Notes: a model not told the origin generated them from the sequence alone. A DNA stretch of 42,102 nucleotides from an uncultured Hyphomicrobiales bacterium (GCA_903930675.1 CAIYZJ010000040.1:1-42102); one strand, 5' to 3'. Shown: positions 11,194-21,563, numbered from the stretch's first letter. Numbers and translations: made by a program.

Positions 11194-11340
11194 GCCCGAT
11201 TTTCATTTGAAATGACGGGTTGGAATGGCCTGGCAATTGGTTGACAAGGCGGGTGCTGACGCGCAAATCTCTTTGCATCGGCTCCGGAGCATGTCAAAAA
11301 CCGGATCAAAGGCCAACACGATCATCATGCTGTGCTTACC

Positions 11341-11388
11341 GTCCTAAGGCTTACACACCATAGGACAGGTATGGTTTTTGTATTTTTT
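11341..11388 (+). promoter_or_regulatory. greA leader with competing antiterminator and terminator hairpins
   Basis: In the 215-bp carB-greA gap, ACCATA (11357-11362) pairs with TATGGT (11370-11375) around a 7-base loop. It is followed by a U-rich tract (TTTTG TATTTTTT, to 11388), which looks like an intrinsic terminator 20 bases before the greA start. Upstream, GTCCTA (11341-11346) is the exact complement of TAGGAC (11361-11366), which overlaps the left arm and loop of the terminator, so the two folds exclude each other. It could alternatively be the carB terminator. A TTGACA hexamer at 11241-11246 is a possible -35 element for greA. E. coli greA is known to have a leader terminator that yields the GraL RNAs; the similarity here is by arrangement only. 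Confidence 0.55.
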
Positions 11389-11408
11389 AGGGTGACGGAA
11401 ACAAGACG

Positions 11409-11882
11409 ATGGAAAAAGTCCCGATGACAGCCGAGGGCCACAAGGCTCTGGTTGAAGAGCTCAAGCACCGTCAGCAGGTGGAGCGCCAGCGCATCATTCA
11501 GGCGATCTCGGAAGCGCGCGCCCATGGCGACCTTTCGGAAAACGCCGAATATCATGCCGCCAAAGAGCAGCAATCACTCAATGAAGGCCGTATCGCCGAG
11601 CTGGAAGACAAGCTTTCGCGCGCCGAAATCATCGATATTTCCAAATTGTCGGGCACCGTGATCAAGTTCGGCGCGACCGTGCAACTGATCGACGAGGATA
11701 CCGAGCAAGCCCGCACCTATAAAATCGTCGGCGATATGGAAGCGGATGTGAAACAGGGCAAGGTTTCGATTTCCTCGCCGATTTCCCGCGCGCTGATCGG
11801 CAAGACAATCGGGGACACTGTCGAGGTCAACACCCCCGGCGGCGGCAAGAGCTATGAAATCACCGGCGTGAAATTCATTTAA
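11409..11882 (+). CDS. greA: Transcription elongation factor GreA
   Basis: GreA binds the secondary channel of RNA polymerase and stimulates cleavage of backtracked transcripts, rescuing arrested complexes. The 157-residue length is standard. The N-terminal coiled coil starts [20 protein letters not shown] and carries the tip acidic residues in [15 protein letters not shown] (D and E near residues 41-44). The C-terminal FKBP-like domain ends with [20 protein letters not shown] and [14 protein letters not shown]. The ATG at 11409 is preceded by a weak GGTGACGGAAAC ribosome-binding region. A strong terminator follows the stop. The leader holds a possible attenuator. It lies downstream of carB, an order common in alphaproteobacteria. 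Confidence 0.97.
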   Translation: MEKVPMTAEGHKALVEELKHRQQVERQRIIQAISEARAHGDLSENAEYHAAKEQQSLNEGRIAELEDKLSRAEIIDISKLSGTVIKFGATVQLIDEDTEQARTYKIVGDMEADVKQGKVSISSPISRALIGKTIGDTVEVNTPGGGKSYEITGVKFI

Positions 11883-11909
11883 ACACCCCCCGGCCTCTTG
11901 ATGAATGCC

Positions 11910-11940
11910 AAGCCCGCTGCCGAGCGGGCTTTTGCATTTT
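11910..11940 (+). terminator. Intrinsic terminator of greA
   Basis: AAGCCCGCT (11910-11918) and AGCGGGCTT (11923-11931) form a perfect 9-bp stem around GCCG, followed by TTGCATTTT. It ends a few bases before the convergent Lrp gene and may also serve it. Confidence 0.88.
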
Positions 11941-11947
11941 CACGGCC

Positions 11948-12418
11948 TCACAGCGGGATCAGCGGCTCGTCCTTGACCTGCCCGAGTGTCAGGGCCGAGC
12001 GGATGGTTTTGACATTGGGCAGGCCCGTCAATTCGCTGACCAGCGACTGGAAACCGGCGAGATCGGGAGCCACGCATTTGAGCAGAAAATCAATATCGCC
12101 CGACAGGGTCCAGCATTCGCGCACGGCGGGCCATGCGCGGATACGGGCACGAAAGGCTTCAAGATCGCTTTCGGCCTGTGATTGCAGATGCACCATGGCA
12201 AACCAGACGACATCGACACCGAGCTTTTTGGCATCGAGCTGGGCGCGATAGCCGGTAATCACCCCCGCCTCCTCCAACGCGCGCACGCGCCTTAGGCAGG
12301 GAGGCGCCGACATGCCGATGCGCTTGGCCAATTCGACATTGGTCATACGTCCATTCTTCTGCAATTCTTGCAAAATCGCACGGTCTGTCTCGTCAAGTCT
12401 GATTGACACGGTTGACAC
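11948..12418 (-). CDS. Lrp/AsnC-family transcriptional regulator
   Basis: This is a DNA-binding regulator that typically responds to amino acids. The protein is 156 residues from the chosen start. The N-terminal winged helix-turn-helix (LDETDRAILQELQKNGRMTN, VELAKRIGMSAPPCLRRVRAL) is followed by a RAM ligand-binding domain (VRECWTLSGDIDFLLKCVAPDL, with the G-D pair typical of the effector site). The start is uncertain. GTG at 12416-12418 has AGAGGG just upstream, another GTG lies three codons inside, and a TTG at 12430 overlaps the ribosome-binding site. It is divergent from the ELM1-like gene over 95 bp and convergent with greA. The target genes are unknown; Lrp proteins often control their divergent neighbour. 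Confidence 0.93.
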   Translation of the reverse strand: MSTVSIRLDETDRAILQELQKNGRMTNVELAKRIGMSAPPCLRRVRALEEAGVITGYRAQLDAKKLGVDVVWFAMVHLQSQAESDLEAFRARIRAWPAVRECWTLSGDIDFLLKCVAPDLAGFQSLVSELTGLPNVKTIRSALTLGQVKDEPLIPL

Positions 12419-12513
12419 TCGCCCTCTCAATGCTCAACGCTTGTTTAGACGCGATCATGCGTGCAGAACAACCTCTTTGTGACCATTGAGTTGTCAAGCG
12501 AAGGAAATCGGGC

Positions 12514-13482
12514 GTGGCCTCACTGAAAACAGCGTGGATTGTCACCGATGGCAAGGCCGGCGACGAGCTGCAATGCCTCGGTGTGACCGATGCCCTGCAT
12601 CTGAAACCCGAGATCAAGCGGGTTGCGCCGCGCAAGCCGTGGGTCTGGCTGGCCCCGTGGGGGCCGATGGATCCGCGCGAGCATCCCGATACACCCGGCT
12701 CGATCCTGGCTCCCCCCTTCCCCGATCTGGTGGTGGCTTCGGGCCGCAGGGCGATCCCCGCTTTGCGTGCCATCAAACGCGCTTCGCAGGGTAAAACTTT
12801 TACCGTCTGCCTCAAAGATCCGCGCACCGGCGCAGACACTGCCGATCTGATCTGGGTGCCCGAACATGACAGGCTGCGCGGCCCCAATGTGCTGGTGACG
12901 CTGACCTCCCCGCACCGGTTGCAAATGGCCGCCATTCAGGCCGCCAGAGCCGAACCGCCGCGCGCATTGATGTCGCTGCCGCATCCGCGCGTGGCCGTGC
13001 TGGTCGGTGGTGACAGCCGCAACCACCTGTTCACTCCCGACGATATCGCCCGTTTTGTCGGCCACTTGAAAAGCATCAGCCGTCAGGGCGCGGCGTTGAT
13101 TGTGACGCTGTCACGTCGCACCCCGCCCGCTCTGGCCGAGGCCGTCAAATCGGTGATTGCCGCGTCCGGCGGCTATTTGTGGGATGGCACCGGTGCCAAT
13201 CCCTATCTGGCCATGCTGGCTTTGTCGGACATGGTTGTGGTCACCGCTGATTCGGTGAACATGGTCGGCGAAGCCTGCATGACCGGCCATCCGGTGCTGG
13301 TTTTCGAGCCCTCGGCGCGACGTTTTGGCAACGCCGGTAAAATTAGACGCTTTATTCAGGGGTTAATTGACCACGGAGCTGTGCGTTTGTTTCAGGGCGG
13401 ACTTGAAAGCTATGCATATGAGCCTTTAGACTCAACCCCGGTGATTGCGCAGGCCATCCGGCAGGCGATGTCCCACCGTTAA
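12514..13482 (+). CDS. ELM1/GtrOC1-type (DUF1022) mitochondrial-fission ELM1-like protein
   Basis: The protein has 322 residues and belongs to the family named after plant ELM1, a mitochondrial fission factor. The bacterial role is not known. Visible features are [17 protein letters not shown] at the N-terminus, [20 protein letters not shown] near residue 70, [18 protein letters not shown] near 160, and a C-terminal half resembling a GT-B glycosyltransferase ([27 protein letters not shown]). The last segment looks like a nucleotide-sugar binding loop. No signal peptide or membrane segment is seen. The start is GTG at 12514 with AAGGAA seven bases upstream. It precedes trxB with a 44-bp gap and is divergent from the Lrp gene. 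An enzymatic, glycosyltransferase-like role is a reasonable guess only. Confidence 0.85.
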   Translation: MASLKTAWIVTDGKAGDELQCLGVTDALHLKPEIKRVAPRKPWVWLAPWGPMDPREHPDTPGSILAPPFPDLVVASGRRAIPALRAIKRASQGKTFTVCLKDPRTGADTADLIWVPEHDRLRGPNVLVTLTSPHRLQMAAIQAARAEPPRALMSLPHPRVAVLVGGDSRNHLFTPDDIARFVGHLKSISRQGAALIVTLSRRTPPALAEAVKSVIAASGGYLWDGTGANPYLAMLALSDMVVVTADSVNMVGEACMTGHPVLVFEPSARRFGNAGKIRRFIQGLIDHGAVRLFQGGLESYAYEPLDSTPVIAQAIRQAMSHR

Positions 13483-13526
13483 GCCGCCAAATCCATCTCG
13501 CCGTCTTGTTATTGGAAACCATACCG

Positions 13527-14507
13527 ATGTCCTCGTCCGCGTCCAAACCGCATCACCATGCAAAATTGATCATTCTCGGCTCCGGTCCAGCCGGATATAC
13601 GGCTGCGATCTATGCGGCGCGCGCCATGCTTGAACCGATGCTGATTGCAGGCATGCAGCAGGGCGGACAGCTGACCATCACCACCGATGTCGAGAACTAT
13701 CCCGGCTTTGCCGATGCGGTTCAGGGCCCTTGGCTGATGGAGCAAATGCATGCACAGGCCGTGCATGTCGGCACGATTATGGTGTCGGATCATATTCTCG
13801 AGGCCGATCTGTCGCAAAAGCCGATCCGGTTGACCGGCGATTCGGGCGCAACATATAGCTGCGACGCGTTGATCATTGCCACCGGAGCGCAGGCGCGCTG
13901 GCTCGGCATTCCGTCGGAAGAGGCTTTCAAGGGCTATGGCGTCTCGGCATGTGCGACCTGTGACGGGTTCTTCTTCCGCAACAAGCAGGTGGTTGTGGTC
14001 GGGGGCGGCAATACGGCGGTCGAAGAAGCGCTGTATCTCGCCAATCTGGCTGCCAAGGTCACCGTGGTGCATCGTCGCGACACGTTCCGCGCCGAAAAAA
14101 TCTTGCAAGACCGCCTGTTCGCCCATCCCAAGATCGAGGTGATCTGGAACGCGGCGATCGACGAAGTCACCGGCGACCAGTCTCCGCCCTCCGTCACCGG
14201 TGTCCGGCTGGTGGATACGCAAAACGGCAGCAAGCAAAACATTGCCGCTGACGGCGTGTTCGTCGCCATCGGCCATTCACCGGCCAGCCAGTTGTTCGAC
14301 GGGCAACTGCGCATGAAACAGGGAGGATATCTCTGGACCGCCGCCGATTCCTCGGCCACCTCGCTCGAAGGCGTGTTCGCCGCAGGCGATGTGACCGATG
14401 ATGTATTCCGCCAGGCTGTAACCGCTGCTGGTATGGGATGTATGTCTGCTTTGGAAGCAGAGCGTTGGCTGGCGGGCCATCATGGTGAGCGTAAGGCAGC
14501 AGAATAA
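13527..14507 (+). CDS. trxB: Thioredoxin-disulfide reductase
   Basis: TrxB uses NADPH and FAD to reduce thioredoxin in the cytoplasm. The protein is 326 residues from the ATG at 13527. It shows the FAD-binding GSGPAG motif (18-23), [12 protein letters not shown] near 116, the redox-active C142-A-T-C145 followed by DGFFFR, the NADPH-binding [17 protein letters not shown] near 155, and the C-terminal FAD motif [24 protein letters not shown]. The ATG is preferred over a TTG 21 bases upstream because the protein then starts like its relatives. The ribosome-binding site is weak (GGAAACC). Its TAA overlaps the ATG of the LysR gene by one base, so the two are translationally coupled. Confidence 0.97.
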   Translation: MSSSASKPHHHAKLIILGSGPAGYTAAIYAARAMLEPMLIAGMQQGGQLTITTDVENYPGFADAVQGPWLMEQMHAQAVHVGTIMVSDHILEADLSQKPIRLTGDSGATYSCDALIIATGAQARWLGIPSEEAFKGYGVSACATCDGFFFRNKQVVVVGGGNTAVEEALYLANLAAKVTVVHRRDTFRAEKILQDRLFAHPKIEVIWNAAIDEVTGDQSPPSVTGVRLVDTQNGSKQNIAADGVFVAIGHSPASQLFDGQLRMKQGGYLWTAADSSATSLEGVFAAGDVTDDVFRQAVTAAGMGCMSALEAERWLAGHHGERKAAE

Positions 14508-15433
14508 TGGGTAAAACCAATCCGATTTACCACCCTCCGGGCATCGACTGGGACAAGATCCGGATTTTCTATACGGCAGCAGAGGCCGGTAGCTTTACCC
14601 ATGCGGGTGACAGCCTTGGCCTCAGCCAATCGGCGGTCAGCCGTCAGGTCGGTGCGCTCGAGCGCGACCTCGGCGTGCCGCTGTTCCACCGCCATGCGCG
14701 CGGTCTGATCCTCACCGAACATGGCGAGCAATTGTTCCGCACCGCCCGCGAAATGATGCTGAAGCTGGAAACCACCCGCGCCCGCCTGACCGACAGCCGC
14801 GAACGTCCAAACGGCGATTTGCGGATCACCACCACCGTGGGCCTCGGCACGCATTGGCTGACCCCGCGTCTGGGCGAGTTCATGGATCTTTATCCAGAAG
14901 TGCGGGTGCAGCTGATGCTGACCGACGAGGAACTCGATCTGTCGATGCGCGAGGCCGATATTGCCATCCGTCTGCGCCAGCCGACCCAGAGCGACCTGAT
15001 CCAGCGCAAACTGTTCACCGTGCATTTCCACGCATGGGCCTCGGCCGACTATATCAAGGCCCATGGTGCTCCCAAGGATGTGGCCGATCTCGACAATCAC
15101 CGCATCATGACCTTCGGCGGTATTGCGCCGTCCTATCTGGTCGGCGTGCACTGGCTGACCACGATGGGGCGCGAGCCGCGCAATCCGCGTCTGCCCGGCC
15201 TGACCGTCAGCAATATCACCGCCTTGAAACGGGCGGTGGAACGCGGTTTGGGTATTGCCGTGCTGCCCGATTATCTGGTGGAGCCGGAAACCGGTCTGGT
15301 CCAGATCCTCACCAATATGGAAATGGCCACGCTCGACAGCTATCTCGCTTACCCCGAAGAGATGAAAACTGTCGCGCGCGTGCAGGTTTTCAGGGATTTT
15401 CTGGTCTCGAAAGCCCAACGGTGGACCCATTGA
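14507..15433 (+). CDS. LysR-family transcriptional regulator
   Basis: This is a 308-residue LysR regulator. The N-terminal helix-turn-helix spans about residues 14-73 (WDKIRIFYTAAEAGSFTHAG, LGLSQSAVSRQVGALERDLG, LFHRHARGLILTEHGEQL). A linker and a periplasmic-binding-protein-like effector domain follow to residue 300. It overlaps the trxB stop in TAATG, so both genes share an mRNA. The pair trxB-LysR is conserved in many Hyphomicrobiales. The effector and target genes are not evident. The LysR itself contains no Cys-pair pattern like OxyR, so a direct redox sensor is not supported. Confidence 0.94.
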   Translation: MGKTNPIYHPPGIDWDKIRIFYTAAEAGSFTHAGDSLGLSQSAVSRQVGALERDLGVPLFHRHARGLILTEHGEQLFRTAREMMLKLETTRARLTDSRERPNGDLRITTTVGLGTHWLTPRLGEFMDLYPEVRVQLMLTDEELDLSMREADIAIRLRQPTQSDLIQRKLFTVHFHAWASADYIKAHGAPKDVADLDNHRIMTFGGIAPSYLVGVHWLTTMGREPRNPRLPGLTVSNITALKRAVERGLGIAVLPDYLVEPETGLVQILTNMEMATLDSYLAYPEEMKTVARVQVFRDFLVSKAQRWTH

Positions 15434-15693
15434 CGTTATAATGAGAGATTTTGCGGCATTACTCGCAAAATGCATAACTGCCATGACACCTTATGCGTTG
15501 TGCGCAAATCAGACTATTTGCTAAGTATTCAACGTGGAATACAGCTTTCGTCCCTGTCATCCCCCCTCCAGACGGGTCGATGAGAGCTCTTCCCTGGAAA
15601 GTGCCAACGCCGCAAGGTGGCAGCCTTTTTCTTGAAGCCGGTTGTTCATAACATGCTGTTTTCAGCGACATGTTTGGACGCCGGCTTTTTTTT
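15434..15693 (+). other. Hairpin-rich intergenic region, candidate small RNA
   Basis: No protein gene is supported here. TATAAT occurs at 15437-15442. ATTTTGCG/CGCAAAAT (15448-15455/15464-15471), GCAAAT/ATTTGC (15504-15509/15516-15521) and GTATTC/GAATAC (15525-15530/15537-15542) are perfect hairpins. The region ends in a composite stem: AAGCCGG/CCGGCTT (15635-15641/15681-15687) enclosing AACATG/CATGTT (15650-15655/15669-15674) and CTG/CAG, followed by eight T (15686-15693). A transcript of about 245 nt from near 15449 to 15693 would fit. It does not match tmRNA, 4.5S or RNase P RNA motifs that I know. It may instead be only the LysR 3' UTR with its terminator. Confidence 0.4.
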
Positions 15694-15712
15694 GACTTTT
15701 TGCTACCTGACC

Positions 15713-15744
15713 AACAAAAAACGCTCCGTTCTTCAACGGAGCGT
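15713..15744 (-). terminator. Intrinsic terminator of the aspartate aminotransferase gene
   Basis: ACGCTCCGTT (15721-15730) and AACGGAGCGT (15735-15744) form a perfect 10-bp stem around CTTC. On the minus strand the stem is followed by TTTTTTGTTGG, 22 bases past the stop codon. Confidence 0.92.
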
Positions 15745-15765
15745 CGGATGGCAGGATCGCAGGGC

Positions 15766-17118
<1,353 letters not shown>

Positions 17119-17174
17119 TTATGAAAGAGGGATTGTTGCGTCATTTTTTAATCATTGCTTATCGGAAATTATCC

Positions 17175-18467
17175 ATGACGCTATCAAACCACCCTGATGC
17201 ACCAGCGGATTCACACCAAACTGCCCCCCCTGCCGCGCCCCCTTCCCTGCTTCGGGAACTGCAGGATTTTCTGGACAGGTTCATCCCCCTTGCCCTTCCG
17301 GTTTTTAGCTTCTGCAATGTCGTCATGATCGTTGCCATTGTTGCCGCGCTCTTGCTTGACGCTTTGGGTTTGACCCACCTTGATACCGGGCCAAGCTGGC
17401 ATGATTTCCAGTCCTTCTGGTCCGCCGGCATTGCCGCCAAAACGGGGATGGGCGGGCACACCTATGACGTTCTGTGGTATGAAAACCATGTCAAAGCGGT
17501 GATCGGCGAACAGGGACAGGCATTCGGTTGGCATTACCCTCCCCAATTCTTCCTGCTTCTGGTACCTCTGACCGTCCTGCCGATGCCACTTGCCTTCGTG
17601 GTGTGGACCGTGATGCCCTTGGTCCTGCTGGGTCTGCTGGTCTATCGGCTTGTGCCGAAACCCACCGCGCCGCTGATCGCTCTTGGCGCACCTATTTTGA
17701 TCATCAATGCAGGCTATGCGCAAAACGGCATTTTAAGCACGCTGATGATCGGATTTGCCCTGCTGCCGTTTATCGAAGGCAGGCAGCCCTCTGCCTTCGG
17801 CACCAGTCTGCTGGCCTTCAAACCGCATTTGGGACTGGTCTTTCCTGTCGCCTATGCGAGCGGAGGCTTTTGGCTCAGTTTCGGCCTGACCATTTTATGG
17901 CTGCTGCTGCAAATCGGGGTGACGGCCCTTGTGTTCGGCCCGCAGATATGGCTGGATTTTCTGGGATCACTCGCACAAACCCAAGAGATCCTGTTCAGTG
18001 AAATCGGTGCCGGCGCCTTCCATTATGTCTCGGTCTATGGCGCGGTGCGCCTGCTGCATGGCGACCATGTCCCGGCCATGGCGGCACAAATTCTGGTCGG
18101 TGGCCTTGTGCTATACAAGCTCTGGACCGTCTGGAGACAGCCCGTCAACCGCCCACTAACAGCAGCACTACTGGTGGCATCCGTTCCGCTGACCGCGCCC
18201 TATCTCATGCATTACGATATGAGCATCGGCGTTCTGGCTGTGACCCTGTTAATCCGCCATCGCGCATTCGCGAACTGGCAACAGTCGGAGAGGATGGTGC
18301 TGGCAGGGGTGTGGTTGCTTAGCACCTGCAATATGGCGATCCAGAAACAATACAGCATCCCATCCGGCCTGATCTGCAATCTGGTCGTTTACAGTCTGGC
18401 TGTCGCCATGATCCGCAGGGACAGGCCTAGCCAAACCGCAGCTTCATCCCCAAAATCAGCGTATTGA
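17175..18467 (+). CDS. GT87/DUF2029-type polytopic membrane glycosyltransferase
   Basis: The product is an inner-membrane protein of about 430 residues. The GT87 family contains polyprenyl-phosphate-mannose dependent alpha-mannosyltransferases, but most members in proteobacteria lack a known acceptor. About ten hydrophobic segments are visible, the first near residue 45 (VFSFCNVVMIVAIVAALLLD). Family motifs include a DFQSFWSAGIAA segment with its Asp near residue 74, in the first periplasmic loop, and WHYPPQFFLLLVPL near 120. A further GYAQNGILSTLMIGFALLP segment near 181 and LLAFKPHLGLVFPVAY near 216 agree. The ATG at 17175 has GGAA upstream; a longer in-frame start exists at 17121. Its 3' end overlaps the convergent SemiSWEET gene by 41 bp. 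Confidence 0.85.
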   Translation: MTLSNHPDAPADSHQTAPPAAPPSLLRELQDFLDRFIPLALPVFSFCNVVMIVAIVAALLLDALGLTHLDTGPSWHDFQSFWSAGIAAKTGMGGHTYDVLWYENHVKAVIGEQGQAFGWHYPPQFFLLLVPLTVLPMPLAFVVWTVMPLVLLGLLVYRLVPKPTAPLIALGAPILIINAGYAQNGILSTLMIGFALLPFIEGRQPSAFGTSLLAFKPHLGLVFPVAYASGGFWLSFGLTILWLLLQIGVTALVFGPQIWLDFLGSLAQTQEILFSEIGAGAFHYVSVYGAVRLLHGDHVPAMAAQILVGGLVLYKLWTVWRQPVNRPLTAALLVASVPLTAPYLMHYDMSIGVLAVTLLIRHRAFANWQQSERMVLAGVWLLSTCNMAIQKQYSIPSGLICNLVVYSLAVAMIRRDRPSQTAASSPKSAY

Positions 18468-18693
18468 GGCACAAAGTCACGATATTGGCCCAAATCAGCG
18501 GCTGGTCGTCCATTTCCAGACCATAGACCAGCCACATCACGATGCCTGCCACCAATGTGGCCTGTGTGATCAGCGAAATCGAGCGCGTGTCGCGGGTGAG
18601 GATGATTTTCAACGCCTGCGGCACCCAACACAAGGTGGTCAACACCGCCGCCGCCGTGCCGATGGCGGGAACCCATTCTGCCGAAACCATCAT
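18427..18693 (-). CDS. SemiSWEET-type (PQ-loop) small sugar transporter
   Basis: This is an 88-residue membrane protein with three helices. SemiSWEETs dimerise and let sugars move down their gradient. Helix 1 ends in the PQ-loop motif CWVPQALKIILTRDTRSIS, helix 2 is TLVAGIVMWLVYGLEM, and helix 3 is NIVTLCLNTLILGMKL. Asn and Trp in helix 3 and 2 are positioned as in known family members. The start is uncertain: the ATG pair at 18693 and 18690 gives the usual length, and an in-frame ATG at 18702 is possible. The ribosome-binding site (GGGACGG) abuts the start. It is convergent with, and overlaps, the GT87 gene. The name reflects fold; the sugar is unknown. Confidence 0.82.
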   Translation of the reverse strand: MMVSAEWVPAIGTAAAVLTTLCWVPQALKIILTRDTRSISLITQATLVAGIVMWLVYGLEMDDQPLIWANIVTLCLNTLILGMKLRFG

Positions 18694-18848
18694 CCGTCCC
18701 ATCGCAATCGCGCCCGTGGCGGGCTCGTCTTCGCGGTTTTCCCATGACGGGCTTTGATTCGCAGTGGATTTAGTCCCGACGCCAAAAAGCCACCGGAATA
18801 TTGCACTGCCCTCTTGCTCCGGCAAAGGTTTCATCCCATTTACAGGTC

Positions 18849-21497
18849 ATGGTCAAATCCCCTAAAGCGGCTCCCAAGGGCAAAAGCCCGAAGGCCGCCA
18901 AGCCGGAACTGAAAGAATTGGGACCGCATCTGGCGGCCCTGCTGAATCCTGCCCTGAACCGGCAGGAGGAGGACAACCAGCGCCGCAACAATGCCATGCG
19001 GGGGTTTGCGGAAATTCCGCAGGCGCAATTCGACTCGGGCGAACCTGTCCCCGCCCTCTATATCGGCCGTGGCCGCGACAAGGACCTGTCGCGCGAGGCG
19101 ATGCTGTCGGAAAAGCCGCGCAAGGTGCGTCAGGGCAATGTCAAACGCTACAGCGACGAGCAAGAGCCCGATTCCGGTCTCGAAGAAGGCGGGACGGGTG
19201 CGGCCGCCACGCTGGATGCGCTGAAAGAATTGCTGGAACTGGGTGATCCGCAATTCCGCGACAAGAAAGAATGGACCCCGCACCGTCCCGTCCGCCCCGA
19301 TAAATCCGAAGGCGGCAAAACCTTCACCCTCGTGTCCGATTACGAACCCGCTGGCGACCAGCCGACTGCCATCGAAGAACTCGTGGCGGGTATTCAGGCG
19401 CAGGACCGCGATCAGGTGCTGCTCGGCGTCACCGGTTCGGGCAAAACCTTCACCATGGCGCAGGTGATTGCCCGCACCCAGCGCCCCGCCCTCATTCTCG
19501 CGCCCAACAAGACGCTGGCGGCGCAGCTTTATGGCGAGTTCAAAAGCTTTTTTCCCGACAATGCGGTGGAATATTTCGTCAGCTATTACGATTACTACCA
19601 GCCCGAAGCCTATGTGGCGCGCACCGATACCTTCATCGAGAAGGAATCGACCATCAACGAGCAGATAGACCGGATGCGCCACGCCGCCACCCGCGCTTTG
19701 CTGGAACGCGACGATGTGATCATCGTTGCCTCGGTCTCGTGCATTTACGGCATCGGCTCGGTGGAAACCTATACGGCGATGACGTTTGGCGTCAAAGTCG
19801 GCGAGGTGATCGAGCAGCGGCAGCTGATTGCCGATCTGGTCGCCCTGCAATATCGCCGCAACAACGAGGATTTCAGCCGCGGTACCTTTCGCGTGCGCGG
19901 CGATCTGATCGAACTGTTTCCGGCCCATTACGAGGATCGCGGCTGGCGCATCTCGTTGTTCGGCGACGAGGTGGAATCCATTGTCGAATTCGACCCGCTG
20001 ACCGGCAACAAGACCGGCGATCTCGACTTTGTCAAAGTCTATGCCAATTCGCATTATGTCACCCCGCGCCCGACCCTCAACCAAGCCACCAAAGGCATCA
20101 AGGACGAATTGCGCAAACGGCTCGACGAGCTGATCCGCGCCGGACGGCTGCTCGAAGCCCAGCGGCTCGACCAGCGCACCAGTTTCGATCTGGAAATGCT
20201 GGAAAGCACCGGCGTCTGTGCGGGCATCGAAAACTATTCGCGCTATCTGACAGGCCGCTTGCCGGGTGAGCCGCCGCCGACCTTGTTCGAATATCTGCCC
20301 GACAATGCACTGGTCTTCACCGATGAAAGCCATGTCACCGTGCCGCAAATCGGCGGCATGTATCGCGGCGATTTCAAGCGCAAGGCGACGCTGGCCGAAT
20401 ACGGCTTCCGCCTGCCCTCCTGTCTCGACAACCGCCCGTTGCGCTTCGAGGAATGGGATGCGATGCGCCCGCAAACCGTGTATGTCTCGGCCACGCCGGG
20501 CAAGATCGAGATGGAGAAATCCGGCGGCGTGTTTGTCGAACAGGTGATCCGGCCGACAGGGCTGATCGATCCGGAAATCGACATCCGCCCTGCCCGCGCG
20601 CAGGTTGATGATTTGCTGGGTGAAGTGCGCAAAGTCGCACTCAACGGCTATCGCACGCTCGTCACCGTGCTGACCAAGCGCATGGCCGAACAGCTGACCG
20701 AATATCTGCACGAAAACAATGTGCGCGTCCGCTATATGCATTCCGACATCGACACGATCGAGCGGATCGAGATTTTGCGCGATCTGCGTCTGGGGGCGTT
20801 TGATGTGCTGGTCGGCATCAACCTGTTGCGCGAGGGGCTGGATATTCCCGAATGCGGCCTTGTCGCCATTCTGGATGCCGACAAGGAAGGCTTTTTGCGG
20901 TCCGAAACCTCGCTGATCCAGACCATCGGCCGCGCTGCCCGCAATGTCGACGGGCGGGTGATCCTCTATGCCGACAAGATCACCGGCTCGATGGAACGCG
21001 CCATTGCCGAAACCAACCGCCGCCGCGAGAAGCAAAAGGCCTATAACGAGGCCCATGGCATCACGCCCGAAAGCGTCAAACGCTCGATCGGCGACATTCT
21101 CGACAGCGTGTTCGAGCGCGACCATGTGCAGATCGATCTCGGCATGGCAGGCCAGCAAGGCGGCATCGGCCATAATTTCCAGGCCAATATCACCGATCTC
21201 GAAAAGCGCATGAAAGCGGCCGCCGCCGATCTCGATTTCGAAACCGCCGCCCGCCTGCGCGACGAGATCAAGCGGCTGCAAGCCACCGAATTGATGCTGG
21301 CCAATGATCCGATGGCCAAGCAATCGGAGATCGAACGCGGCGCAGGACGCTTCGAGGGCGAGCGCCAATATGGCGAGCGCGCCAACACCCCCACCCGCGC
21401 CCGCAAGCCAACCCTCGACGAAATGGGCCCCGACGGCATGGGCGGCGGCGCAAGACCAAAAGGCGCAGGCCAGAAGCCGTCACGGTTGAAGCGGTAG
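18849..21497 (+). CDS. uvrB: UvrABC excinuclease subunit B with long N-terminal extension
   Basis: UvrB verifies DNA lesions handed over by UvrA and recruits UvrC for dual incision. The protein is 882 residues, about 200 more than E. coli UvrB. Residues 1-155 form a charged, low-complexity extension. The helicase core starts near residue 157 ([19 protein letters not shown]). It contains Walker A GVTGSGKT (193-200), the beta-hairpin segment [47 protein letters not shown], and QTIGRAARN of motif VI. The UVR domain near residue 780 ([21 protein letters not shown]) contacts UvrC. A basic, glycine-rich tail follows. The ATG at 18849 begins [11 protein letters not shown]; a TTG at 18801 is in frame but unlikely. 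Extended UvrB proteins are common in this class. Confidence 0.97.
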   Translation: MVKSPKAAPKGKSPKAAKPELKELGPHLAALLNPALNRQEEDNQRRNNAMRGFAEIPQAQFDSGEPVPALYIGRGRDKDLSREAMLSEKPRKVRQGNVKRYSDEQEPDSGLEEGGTGAAATLDALKELLELGDPQFRDKKEWTPHRPVRPDKSEGGKTFTLVSDYEPAGDQPTAIEELVAGIQAQDRDQVLLGVTGSGKTFTMAQVIARTQRPALILAPNKTLAAQLYGEFKSFFPDNAVEYFVSYYDYYQPEAYVARTDTFIEKESTINEQIDRMRHAATRALLERDDVIIVASVSCIYGIGSVETYTAMTFGVKVGEVIEQRQLIADLVALQYRRNNEDFSRGTFRVRGDLIELFPAHYEDRGWRISLFGDEVESIVEFDPLTGNKTGDLDFVKVYANSHYVTPRPTLNQATKGIKDELRKRLDELIRAGRLLEAQRLDQRTSFDLEMLESTGVCAGIENYSRYLTGRLPGEPPPTLFEYLPDNALVFTDESHVTVPQIGGMYRGDFKRKATLAEYGFRLPSCLDNRPLRFEEWDAMRPQTVYVSATPGKIEMEKSGGVFVEQVIRPTGLIDPEIDIRPARAQVDDLLGEVRKVALNGYRTLVTVLTKRMAEQLTEYLHENNVRVRYMHSDIDTIERIEILRDLRLGAFDVLVGINLLREGLDIPECGLVAILDADKEGFLRSETSLIQTIGRAARNVDGRVILYADKITGSMERAIAETNRRREKQKAYNEAHGITPESVKRSIGDILDSVFERDHVQIDLGMAGQQGGIGHNFQANITDLEKRMKAAAADLDFETAARLRDEIKRLQATELMLANDPMAKQSEIERGAGRFEGERQYGERANTPTRARKPTLDEMGPDGMGGGARPKGAGQKPSRLKR

Positions 21498-21563
21498 GTT
21501 CGGGCGGCTCTCAGACGCGGATTTTTTCCCCGCATGGATCGGACACCAGCCCCGAAGTCGTGG

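Noticed and set aside
15470-15583. 37-codon frame beginning ATGCATAACTGC
   Set aside because: It has no ribosome-binding site, it overlaps hairpins, and it has no recognisable pattern.
15434-15765. tmRNA, 4.5S RNA, RNase P RNA or 6S RNA
   Set aside because: None of the conserved sequence blocks I know for these RNAs could be recognised; only hairpins and a T8 tract are visible, so a named family is not claimed.
18840-21368. 842-codon open frame on the minus strand
   Set aside because: It is antisense to uvrB over its whole length, shows no recognisable motifs, and is rich in His, Gln and Arg as expected of a GC-rich shadow frame.
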